From the NCBI GenBank assembly GCA_029465975.1, contig CM055743.1:17465507-17529506 (forward strand): DNA of 64,000 bases. Reading direction: 5' to 3'. Source of the stretch: Dallia pectoralis. Taxonomy: Eukaryota; Chordata; Actinopteri; Esociformes; Umbridae. Below are positions 10,525-20,016 of this stretch, in pieces; within the stretch, counting starts at the first letter, position 1, and each line of letters opens with the position of its first letter. The notes below the pieces were generated by a model. That model did not search any database. It was not told the DNA's origin and worked only from the letters and a program-made list of their open reading frames with translations. A program made the translations under genes and the position numbers.

Positions 10525-12527
10525 GTGGGACATTCTACCAGAAACGTACATTTTCACTTCTAAAAATCTTGAATCTGAACATAGAGTCATATGCAGGACA
10601 TGTTAAACTATGAGAAACACATACTATGCCATCTCAGCATGTTTTTATTATTGAATAAAATACAATTTTATATGCATTTCATCTGTAAAATGTCAGGCCC
10701 TGTCACAGACACATTTGCATATGTTAGAAAGATTTCCTAATGATAAATTTTCCTATAAATAGCATGTACTTATTGGTCACATGTCCCTGATTGTATCTAA
10801 CATGAATTTGTGATTCCTATAAGAAACCTAGGCAACTTTTTAGTCAACTGTAGTGTATGGTAAGCAAAGAATACGCTCCAGGCACACATGTAGTCGTAAA
10901 AACACTAGCTTTACGTAGGAGATTTTTACAAAAACATAGTGGTGGATATATACCCCTAACTTTATCTACACAGCTAAATAGATTAATTCTTCAATAATTC
11001 TCTAAAATAGTCAATTTTTATATTATAATTTCCTGTGACAGGACTGACCATCGCGTGACAGGACTGACAATGCTGTGACAGGACTGACATAATGGATTTT
11101 GTTGATGCAGAAAGTTATATTTTGTCTTCTTTATTTAAGTTTTGGTAAGAATTCCTATGTAGGACCAATAATAATTCAATTCTAATGTTAATCTAATATT
11201 AGACTATATTGAAACATGGAGCCAAAGGCATCATAAGGATCCCAATTCATTAGAATAGACTGACTCACAACTGATAGTCCAAACGTCTTTTTAATTCATA
11301 AAACATATTTCAATTTATTTGAATATAAAAACATATTTCATTTCATTTCAAAAAAAATATTTTTATTTTATTTCAATATGAAAACATGCCTTTGTATCTC
11401 AGATGCACTAACTGGAGCCATCTAACTACAATCTGTATGACTTAAAATCTTAAACTCTTTATTACTCAAAGCTTATATAAACTACAAGTATTATTTATAT
11501 TCATTAATATACATAGTGCAACCTCAAAAGCAGTGGCCTAGGTAAAAGAGGGACCTAATTCAAAAATGTCTATGGGCATTAAAACATCACATCATAAAAG
11601 GCTGATTTACAGTGTAATGTAGATTGGGAAAAACATTTTGACTATGGCATACGATGAAAACATATTATATGCAATTAAGGTGATAACAACGAATAATATC
11701 ATTCATTTGTCAGGGATGTGACAGGGTGGTTAGCCCCTGTCACACAAATTTCACACAGGGATGTGACAGGGCCTGATGTGACAGGGCCTGACGGTCTTCT
11801 GTTTTAACTGCCATTGATCAACATCCTCTAATGCTAGCATAAAAATTGTTAACATGCAAGGAAGGGATATCAGTAAACATTTTATACATATTTTGGATTG
11901 AACATTTTTTTATTATGTTCTGGGGTATTTTACCGTGACAGGGCCTGACCCTTTAGCTGTCCTCCTAAAAAAGGACTTACAAAAACAAGCTTAAAATCAT
12001 ACAATTCAATGACAGGACTTTTACCCTTGACCAGGGTCAGCTTCACCTTGGTCAAATGATATCACTTCCTCTGAATTCTACCCTTAAAAGTGTATTATGC
12101 ACATTTTATGTGATGTCTATTTAAACGTGACAGGACTGACTGAAAACTTGGGAACAGTTGTACAATAGTATTTATTTGTGGAATGTATGGGTAATTTCAT
12201 GTTTGTAATCATTTAATGTGAATGATAGCAACTTAAACTTATTAATAATGGTGTTTTTCTTTACTAAATTACCGTTTTTGTATAACAAATATATGAAAGA
12301 TCTAGTTCCAATTTGGCTGAGGACAGGCAATTTTTCTGGTTTTGTAATATTTAAGTGTTTTTAATAAAGATAAAAACATCTGAGAACCCTGATTCATACA
12401 TATTCCTTTACAGAACAACTCACATAAATCAATTATGTATTTAGTTTTATACATTTTTGGATTAAATACTTTTAATTCACTGTGGCAAGTCAAGGACAGA
12501 TGATGTACGTTTCTGGTAGAATGTCCC
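10525..12527. repeat. Internal 25-bp inverted repeat pair
   Basis: GGGACATTCTACCAGAAACG plus TACAT at about 10527-10551 occurs exactly in reverse complement at about 12496-12520. Both copies lie inside the 4-kb element. Confidence 0.8.
10690..12140. repeat. Dispersed GTGACAGG(A/GC)CTGAC motif cluster
   Basis: Full or near-full copies at 10692-10706 (minus orientation), 11035-11048, 11055-11068, 11075-11088, 11763-11776, 11778-11792, 11935-11949 and 12127-12140, with partial copies at about 11718 and 12010. Two variants alternate: GTGACAGGACTGAC and GTGACAGGGCCTGAC. Only the 11035-11088 and 11763-11792 groups are tandem; the rest are scattered in AT-rich DNA. Confidence 0.8.
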
Positions 12528-12767
12528 ATGTATGACCTTTGCAGCAAAAAAAAAACACGTGAAAATCAGTTGTGTATTCAGTGAGATATGATTAATTGAA
12601 TGCGCTGACAGCTCATTGCACCTGCCAAACGTATTACACTGAGTGGAGCGGTGGACCGCCGCAAGATGGCGCCGCATTTCTCGTCAGCGCCAGTAGGCAT
12701 AGCGGTAGATGCGGCGTCTATGTATATTATGTCTATGGTCCTAAGTGACTGGAGTGACTTCCGGCAT

Positions 12768-12773
12768 GTGGGG
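12768..12773 (+). repeat. Left target duplication GTGGGG of the foldback element
   Basis: The six bases GTGGGG precede the first TIR base (12774) and recur directly after the last TIR base, at 13384-13389. Confidence 0.6.
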
Positions 12774-13383
12774 TATGGAGTGAAATCAGTGCCACGAGAC
12801 GGAACTCCCTAAAAATTGTTTTGTGTACTTGCAGAACTGATTTGTGTACTTGTAACGAGGATTCGTGTACTTGCAGAAATGATTTGTGTACTTGCAATAA
12901 AAGATTCGTATACTTGCAATAAACGATTTGTGTACTTGTAAAAAAGATTTGGGCACTTGCGGAAAGACTCGTGTACTTGCAAAAAAATTATTAGTAACTT
13001 GCAGAAAATAGATTCGTGTACTTGTACAAAAGTTTTGTGTATCCGTCAAAAGAGGGTGGGACCAGCTCTGACAACCATCACAGCCAATCAAATAACGTCG
13101 TTTTCTACAAGTACACAAATCTTGTTTTGCAAGTACACGAATCTTGTTTTACAAGTACACAAATCTTGTTTTGCAAGTACACAAATGTTTAATTGCAAGT
13201 ATACAAATCTTTTATTACAAGTACACAAATATTTTTCTGCAAGTACACAAATCATTTCTGCAAGTACACGAATCCTCGTTACAAATACACAAATCTTTTT
13301 TTTACAAGTGCACAAATCATTTCTGCAAGTACACAAAACAATTTTTACAGAGCTTCGTCTCGTGGCACTGATTTCACTCCATA
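12774..13383. mobile_element. Foldback-like element: 610-bp palindrome with minisatellite arms
   Basis: Perfect 27-bp terminal inverted repeats (starting TATGGAGTGAAATCAGTGCC, then ACGAGAC), followed by longer imperfect homology. The left arm (about 12815-13035) is an array of a 17-18-bp unit ATTTGTGTACTTGCAGAA; the right arm (about 13105-13345) is the same unit in reverse, CTGCAAGTACACAAAT. The unique centre is about 70 bp. A GTGGGG duplication borders both ends. No protein is encoded; the open frames are repeat shadows. Confidence 0.85.
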
Positions 13384-14105
13384 GTGGGGCCCTATTATGT
13401 CTATGTGTGGGGCCTTATTATGTCTATGTGTGGGGCCCTATTATGTCTATGTGTGGGGCCTTATTATGTCTATGTGTGGGGCCCTATTATGTCTATGTGT
13501 GGGGCCCTATTATGTCTATGTGTGGCGCCCTATTATGTCTATGTGAGGGCCCTATTATGTCTATGTGAGGGCCCTATTATGTCTATGTGTGGGGCCCTAT
13601 TATGTCTATGTGTGGGGCCCTATTATGTCTATGTGTGGGGCCCTATTATGTCTATGTGAGGGGCCCTATTATGTCTATGTGCGGGGCCCTATTATGTCTA
13701 TGTGCGGGGCCCTATTATGTCTATGTGCGGGGCCCTATTATGTCTATGTGCGGGGCCCTATTATGTCTATGTGCGGGGCCCTATTATGTCTATGTGCGGG
13801 GCCCTATTATGTCTATGTGCGGGGCCCTATTATGTCTATGTGCGGGGCCCTATTATGTCTATGTGCGGGGCCCTATTATGTCTATGTGCGGGGCCCTATT
13901 ATGTCTATGTGCGGGGCCCTATTATGTCTATGTGTGGGGCCCTATTATGTCTATGTGTGGGGCCCTATTATGTCTATGTGTGGGGCCCTATTATGTCTAT
14001 GTGTGGGGCCCTATTATGTCTATGTGTGGGGCCCTATTATGTCTATGTGTGGGGCCCTATTATGTCTATGTGTGGGGCCCTATTATGTCTATGTGTGGGG
14101 CCTTA
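13384..14105. repeat. 23-bp minisatellite, ~31 copies
   Basis: Unit TGTGGGGCCCTATTATGTCT plus ATG, with runs of G[TC]GGGG and GAGGG variants. All three forward frames stay open for up to 214 codons because the unit has no stop codon; this is not a gene. It begins exactly at the right edge of the foldback element. Confidence 0.97.
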
Positions 14106-14961
14106 TCTGGACTGTACACAATGTCTCAATCAGTCCTAATGTTTCAGCTACAATATTATTGTGCCTTGGAGCAGAGTCTGTTTTTTATTTCTTTGTAAAT
14201 CCTCTGTAAACCTTAAGGAATATATTTATTTTGTCCTACTCCGTAAAGAAGTTTTAGAAACATACTTGGTTGTATACATATACCCTTTATTATATCTCCA
14301 TAAAGGTAATTATTTAAGCTTATATATCTAGCTATATCTTGACTTTACTCTCAGATTAAAGTTGAACTGAATCCTCATATTGGACAACTCATCTGGCAAA
14401 AGAGAAATTGGAGAACATTCACAGACTTTAAAGACAGTGTCTTGCTACCTTCTATCAGATTGCAGTTATGTTCTCCCATTAGTACAGGAGGTATCGTCCG
14501 TACGATTGAATATAACATTTTAATAACAGCTAAGCTGCCTGAAAAATCACATTGACAAAGTACTATAGAACAAATGTACAGGTGAGTAATCATGGGTCAA
14601 TACACTGAACCCTAAGTTAAGCCTACTCATTCACTTCACATACAAATATATTTTTCACTCCTGGCTCCATGTACATAAGCCGTTTGGCATTGAAGCCTCG
14701 TCTCCAGCTGGCAATTAACAACAGTATCTAATATTCCCAGTGTCAAAAGCCTTTGAGGAAAAAAAAAATAGAAAAAAGTTCGCTCACCAAAACATTAAAC
14801 CTGCTATAGCTTGCTTTTAATCCTTTTAACTTTGGACGATTCAATATATTATAGGTCAGGCGGAAAGTGATATGTATGAATAGATCATGTTTCAGAATTA
14901 TATGGCAAACATTCAATAGAATGAACTGTCCTCCTACTTCTAACCCAAACATGGATCCAAC
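14106..14961. other. 3' flank / probable 3' UTR of MTERF1
   Basis: AT-rich sequence downstream of the MTERF1 stop. Minus-strand AATAAA words at 14291-14286 and 14230-14225 are candidate poly(A) signals, giving a 3' UTR of about 0.7 kb. No other gene seen. Confidence 0.4.
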
Positions 14962-16125
14962 TCATTCCTCTGACATTCGAGACAATCTTTCCAACTTGGC
15001 GTCGAAGCGCTTCCGGCTCATGTCCAGAACGTTGATGCCGCTCCTCTCAAAGTCATAGCCGAGTTTGGCGAGCTCCTCCAACCGCTGCGTGATGTTCTGT
15101 GTGCTGTACTCGAGCACTTTGGGTTTCTCCAGTATCTGGGCCATGGAGATCCCCCCTTTCAAAAGGCAGTCCACTTTGGAACTCAGCGTGTCCGGGCCGA
15201 TAAACAGCACCGACGGGTAGCAGATGATAAGTTTCTCCACGTCCGCCTTCTGACAGCCGAGCGACACGACTTTCTCCTGAAGCCTCTTCAGATTTCTCCT
15301 GAGATAGTCGTTGGACAGGTCCAGGATTTCCGCCCCGGTGCCCTGCAGCAGAGACAGCAGCACGGAGTCGCTAATATTAAAAGATGTCCGGAGGAAATCG
15401 ATGTTCGCCTTGACCCTCTTGGTGCTCCGGATGAGGATGTAGAGGTTTCGGGATATAACCGCTTTGGCGAACTGCCTGTGGTCGTCCCCGCCCAACTCGG
15501 CGGACACGTCTTCTAGGAACTCCACCATTTGTCGGTTGAGCTCGACACTGTTGGAGAAGGTCCGCGGTGCCGTGGTGAGCAGGCGGTGGAGGTCCTTGGC
15601 GTTGAGGCCCAGCGAGCTCAGGAACACAATGTTCATCCCCAGGTTGTCGTTGTCACTCGAGCGGAAGAAGGACTCGGGCGAGCGATCCAGAATGCTGATG
15701 ATCTCGTTGTCGCTCCTGAAGATGGTCCGCCACAGAGCCCAGCGTCGCTCCAGGTGTTGGCCCGAGCGAGTGATGGCGCGCGGGTATCGAGAGATGATGC
15801 TGCCCACCAATCTGGGGCTGGCCCCTTTTCCGTGGAGAAAGTTAGCCAGGCCCTGCTCGTTGGTGCTGACTTTACGGAGTACGCCCGGTTGACGCTGACG
15901 GGCCTTCTTCACGTCCACTCCCAGAACGGTCAAGCTTTCCAGCAATGGCTCGTTATCAGGTCCGGCTAATGGCTTTAACTCGCTGGCATCTGGTGTGATG
16001 GTGCAAAGTCCCCTGGGAATATCTCCAGAGAACAGGTAGGAGGGAGATGTAACCAAGCTTCTTAAAGCTCGTGCAGAGGTTCTGTGAAGGCAAAACAGCG
16101 CCCTCACTCCTGGCACCAATGTCAT
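14962..16125 (-). CDS. mterf1: Mitochondrial transcription termination factor 1
   Basis: A single coding exon of 387 codons (human about 399). The start is the AUG at 16125-16123; the frame is open three codons further, but only through a UUG. The N-terminus is rich in Arg, Ser and Leu without acidic residues (ALFCLHRTSARALRSLVTSP), as expected of a mitochondrial presequence. After that come tandem helical mTERF repeats with the family's 'YP' marks (IISRYPRAI, IICYPSVLFIGP), Arg-rich DNA-contact stretches (RRNLKRLQEKV) and the C-terminal LGYDFERSG block. MTERF1 binds mitochondrial DNA in the tRNA-Leu region and stops transcription downstream of rRNA. Its position beside AKAP9, divergent, matches mammalian synteny. 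Confidence 0.95.
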   Translation of the reverse strand: MTLVPGVRALFCLHRTSARALRSLVTSPSYLFSGDIPRGLCTITPDASELKPLAGPDNEPLLESLTVLGVDVKKARQRQPGVLRKVSTNEQGLANFLHGKGASPRLVGSIISRYPRAITRSGQHLERRWALWRTIFRSDNEIISILDRSPESFFRSSDNDNLGMNIVFLSSLGLNAKDLHRLLTTAPRTFSNSVELNRQMVEFLEDVSAELGGDDHRQFAKAVISRNLYILIRSTKRVKANIDFLRTSFNISDSVLLSLLQGTGAEILDLSNDYLRRNLKRLQEKVVSLGCQKADVEKLIICYPSVLFIGPDTLSSKVDCLLKGGISMAQILEKPKVLEYSTQNITQRLEELAKLGYDFERSGINVLDMSRKRFDAKLERLSRMSEE

Positions 16126-16155
16126 CGTCGTCAAGAAGAAGACATGATGTATGAC
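16126..16155 (-). other. mterf1: MTERF1 exon 2, 5' UTR part
   Basis: The acceptor TTATCTTCCCCTAG|GTCAT at 16156 leaves 30 nt of leader before the AUG at 16125. The intron above runs to the donor at 17202. Confidence 0.7.
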
Positions 16156-16748
16156 CTAGGGGAAGATAACACAGGAAACAAATTAACCATATGTGGCCAC
16201 TGCTTGATGAAAGTAGCGTACAGAGCTGCTGACAACCCCTGGAAAATGTTGACACTACTCCAAAATCACCCCGTGACCAATATTCCCGGAGCAACACCAA
16301 AATGCAAATAAACAACGGAACCGTAACTCCCGAATACATCATGCAGCTCCTAGTTGTGTATGTGCCCGTGGTTGGGAAAATGTTTCTGCATTATAGCCAT
16401 GAATCATGAACACATCTACTACCACCTGATGAGGGAATTTGCTGCTTAATGACATTACCATCTACATATGTATAAATGACAACACCATGACGTGATAGAA
16501 ACGCTGTTTACAACTAAACCAATATCAGCATATTTAGAAATGCTCTATATCAAAGCCCCCATGTTATTTAGAAGCCCCCATTTGAAGTCATTAGTCCTAG
16601 CTCAGCGTATGGTTATTAAGGCAGTGACTACTAAAAATATTAAGTGAACATGGAGACATATGCTATAATGGCTCGAGTATACAAATTAAACCATTTTTAA
16701 TCTGGAGTAAAAACAAACAGGGACATCAACAACCAGTAGCATCTGATA

Positions 16749-17060
16749 CAGGGGAGGGCAAATATTTCAGCTCAGGGGCCACATCAACACGTTGAAATTA
16801 TATGAAGCGCCACATTTGTTATGTAATTTGTTCATACTAAATGATTTTTGAGCCAGAAAAGGGCAATAATTAAAATGTATACACATAACATATATACTGG
16901 AGGTGTGTTATATCTAAATAACTTTAATTCCGATTCAGAAACATTACAATTAGACTGCAAAGTTATTTTGTAATTCCTCTCAAAACTGTTTTAATACCTT
17001 CCTGATGGAATTGCCTCAAGGGCCGGATTCGGCCCGCGGGCCTTAGTTTGCCCACCCCTG
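16749..17060. mobile_element. 312-bp hAT-type MITE with 8-bp TSD
   Basis: Left end CAGGGGAGGGCAAAT; the right end in reverse complement is CAGGGGTGGGCAAACTAA. Perfect flanking duplication ATCTGATA at 16741-16748 and 17061-17068. The internal 'GGGCCGGATTCGGCCCGCGGG' type region (about 17021-17042) is characteristic of hAT/Charlie-like non-autonomous elements. It sits in the MTERF1 intron. Confidence 0.88.
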
Positions 17061-17202
17061 ATCTGATAGAAGCAGACAAATGTGATACACGTGCGAAATA
17101 AGGACAGAAATGTGCAAATTATCATAATAATGTGTTAAAGCCCAATATAATATCTTAACCGGGATATTTATGTGCCAGTTCACAAGTCGAAACGATACTC
17201 AC

Positions 17203-17300
17203 CATACTTCAGTGTTGTTTCATTCGCAACCGATCACCACACATTTGCCCCTAAAAAACACAACAACAAACCAGGAAGTGAAGTGTTCTTCTGTATATTG
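17203..17300 (-). other. mterf1: MTERF1 5' UTR exon 1 and likely promoter (start approximate)
   Basis: Donor GTATG|GTGAGT at 17202 pairs with the acceptor at 16156, giving an intron of about 1.05 kb. An ETS-type word CACTTCCTGG lies on the minus strand at 17280-17271, typical of promoters of nuclear genes for mitochondrial proteins. The exact start is unknown. Confidence 0.5.
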
Positions 17301-17416
17301 TCCGTCCGCAAACTCACGATTTAACGTGTATGTCGCCACCTACCAGGGTGGAGTGTCATAACACGCGAACAGGGTTCAATGACTGTAGTGGTGCAATTTA
17401 TGTTTCACTGCTAAAT

Positions 17417-17419
<3 letters not shown>

Positions 17420-17474
<55 letters not shown>

Positions 17475-17519
17475 GCGCGCGCGTGCGCGCGCGCGTGTGC
17501 GTGTGTGCGTGCGTGCGCT
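17420..17519. repeat. (GT)n microsatellite with GC-interrupted tail
   Basis: About 25 GT units followed by GTGCGCGCGCGTGCGC variants, a Z-DNA-prone alternating purine-pyrimidine tract between MTERF1 and AKAP9. Confidence 0.95.
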
Positions 17520-19760
17520 GATTGATACACACATCCAGGTGGAGTAGGCTCATATCGCCATCTAGTGGTCACATCTGGGACCTGTTGGTAACTTTGTATG
17601 TAACCAAATTCATTTTCCTAAACTGAACCTCATTCTCCTAACCTGCTACATTAATTCTTGTAAACTGCCATGTAGGCAATATTTCCATTAAGTTGAGTGG
17701 GAGCAGTGCTTCGGCAGAGGGCTGGGCTATATTGTGCCTGTTTTGCCCTGACCATGGGATACTTTAGACAAGGCTACAATGTTCCCCAACCCCCCTGTTT
17801 GTCACCCCATTAACTAGTCTGTATGAGTGCCATATGACCTTTAACCTTAAACTAGTTTGAACTATTCTAAAACAGCTGTGTACATGGCAGAGGCAAGTGG
17901 AGGGCTGCGGAGGGGTGAGAATCCATCTGAGGGGTCAGTATGTCACCATGTCAGCTAACCACTAGATGGCGCCAGAAGGCTGTCGTAGACACCGGTGTCA
18001 AATGAGTTCACTGTGCTGTGCAATTAACTAAATATTTCTCCATTACCAAACAATACAATTCTGTTAACCCTATATTGCTATAACTATCCCCATGGAAATT
18101 AAATAAAGTAGGGATATGTTGGACTCCTAGTTTGAGTTAAATGTATTATTATAGGTATATAATATATAAATTGGGCTGTGATGGTTACATGAATAGTTCT
18201 TCAGACGGCAAAAAGATACAATAACTCGATTAAAAACCTTCTGTAGCTTGGACAATACATATTTGACTGGGTAACAACAAAATTATGTTTGTATCGAGCA
18301 ATCAGGCTGTTTTGTGTCCTTGGCGCTGTACTCATACGTTTCATTGCAATGCTGGCATTGATAAAGATCTGCAACACCTTCAATCATATCCTGTCGAGGC
18401 TAAAGGAGGAGGGGAACTGTCTGGGTGATGTTTGGCATTGGGCCATGAGACACAAAAGGCCCTTATACTTTATTCATACCCGAGCTTCCAATGTCCCAGC
18501 AGCCAGCTGACTCCCCTGTCAGCTGTCCACTTCAGTTCCCATTGCAGCGACTCAAGGGCCGGACAGGGCGAAGTAGTATCAGTCTCCATCTCTTCCTTGA
18601 TGAGCCCCGGCGCTCATACATATTTTAATATGAAACAGAACAATCTTCATTATTCAAATGGGTTTTCCTCCTCCAGCATGCTGAAGTTAGAGAGTGAATG
18701 CATCCAATTAGTGACCAACACTATAACCAGTAGCCTAATTTCAGCCAATAGCAGTCCCCCTTACACAAAGATAGATAGCTTGGGGTTACTGTCATTGACT
18801 AGACCTAACCCAAACCAAAATGACTAGATATATTTACATGTACAAACCAAATAATAGTACCTTATATATAGTACCTAATAGTCATTTTTTGCACTATAAA
18901 AACATGCCCCTATGATGAATACATTTAATAAAAAAGTTGATGTCCTGCAATGATAACAGTGTTTGGGTTACTTGGTCGCTGTCATGGTACTCAGTCATCC
19001 ATTATTAAAGGCTGAAACTTCCTGGAGCAGCAACACAGAGAGACAACCAACAATTCCCCAGGTGGGAGGTGAATTCTTTCATTTGGGATATACAGTGGGT
19101 AGATCACGATGTCAAAGAGACGATGGGTGGAATTCAAGATCTGTCAGACTATAAGCTGCACTGCTCCTGTCAGCCGAAGACAGAGACCGGCTGCTGCTGC
19201 AGGTATGTTTAGTGTTGGTCTGTGTCTTCAAATGTAAGCTGTTTTTCTTTTTGCCTTCAGAAGGTGGGTAACCAAGGTCTTCACAAACAGGTGATACATA
19301 CATTGAATAACTTGCGAGTGGAGTTGGGTTGAACGAACAGACTACAAATGTGGCCTCTAATTGTTAATGCAGGATATATCTGTGTTTGGTCTAAATGCGT
19401 CAACATGTAATAAACAAGCATTTTCGCCAGCATGTGCATGGGAAAAAAACTGGCCACTCAAATTCCACAACCATTAAGATAATTCCCCGACTTTCACCAG
19501 GGCTGTATTCATGTGTCCATAGGAAATTTTCTTACTAACTAAAACCACTTTTTTGGCTCAATGAAAAGGCCATAGAACAGCACCGTTTTCGTTCAAATTG
19601 GACCACACAGCTCCAACAAAGCGAAAACCCGGAGTTCAACACCCCGGAACAAGGTTCGGTCGTCCCGCACCGCACTCGGGAACGTTTGAACCGGCACAAG
19701 CCATCACAAAACATACCAAACGTTGCAACAAACTGAAGGCACCCCCGGGTGTGTGATGAC
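17520..19760. other. MTERF1-AKAP9 intergenic gap
   Basis: About 2.2 kb of single-copy DNA with no recognised gene. Short frames at 18289-18510, 18432-18827 and 18963-19154 show no domain and no splice logic. Confidence 0.55.
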
Positions 19761-19770
19761 GCCTAGTACG

Positions 19771-19778
19771 TGACGTCA
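19771..19778 (+). promoter_or_regulatory. akap9: Palindromic CRE in the AKAP9 promoter
   Basis: TGACGTCA, the full cAMP-response element, about 190 bp upstream of the AUG in a GC-richer stretch. AKAP9 itself anchors PKA, so cAMP-responsive control would be a feedback; that is inference. Confidence 0.5.
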
Positions 19779-19919
19779 TCACACAGCCGTCTCATGTTTA
19801 CGTGGAGAACATGGCGGCGGCTATGTGTCAGTGATTTGAGACTATCACACAAAAACAGTTTAATGTCAACAAGCGGCCACTTTATTTAGAGACTCTGTGT
19901 GTGTATGATACGCTGACAC

Positions 19920-19931
19920 TGCGCATGCGCC
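19920..19931 (+). promoter_or_regulatory. akap9: NRF1-type palindrome in the AKAP9 5' region
   Basis: TGCGCATGCGCC fits the NRF1 consensus YGCGCAYGCGCR except at the last base, and lies about 38 bp upstream of the AUG, probably in the core promoter or 5' UTR. Confidence 0.5.
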
Positions 19932-19968
19932 CCCCTGTCCTCTCCTAGCAGCAACCGGAACCAGCGCC

Positions 19969-20016
19969 ATGGAGGACGAGGAGAGGCAGAAAAAGCTCCA
20001 GGCCGGCAAGGCGAAG
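19969..20016 (+). CDS. akap9: AKAP9 exon 1
   Basis: AUG in good context (GCGCCATGG); 48 nt coding MEDEERQKKLQAGKAK, then donor AAG|GTATGT. Near-identical to the mammalian N-terminus. Phase 0. Confidence 0.93.

Larger units (their letters stand above)
8740..12737. mobile_element. ~4.0-kb decayed DNA transposon with TIRs and 8-bp TSD
   Basis: The left end reads CATAGACATAATATACA, then C, then AGACGCC; the reverse complement of the right end reads CATAGACATAATATACA, then T, then AGACGCC. About 28 of the first 30 bases match. Both ends are bordered by GTCCTAAG (8732-8739 and 12738-12745). An 8-bp TSD fits hAT or P-type superfamilies; I cannot name the family. No intact transposase is visible. 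The interior holds a 13-bp minisatellite, a SINE-like insertion, AT-rich DNA with scattered GTGACAGG motifs, and an internal 25-bp inverted repeat. A possible donor at about 8871 (CACAA|GTAAGA) and a possible exon at 9976-10180 are its only gene-like traces. Confidence 0.8.

Noticed and set aside
13384..14209. Long Cys/Tyr-rich open frames (up to 214 codons)
   Set aside because: All forward frames of the 23-bp minisatellite are open because the unit contains no stop codon; not a gene.
15464..15969. Plus-strand frames over MTERF1 (142 and 146 codons)
   Set aside because: Antisense shadows of the GC-rich MTERF1 coding exon.
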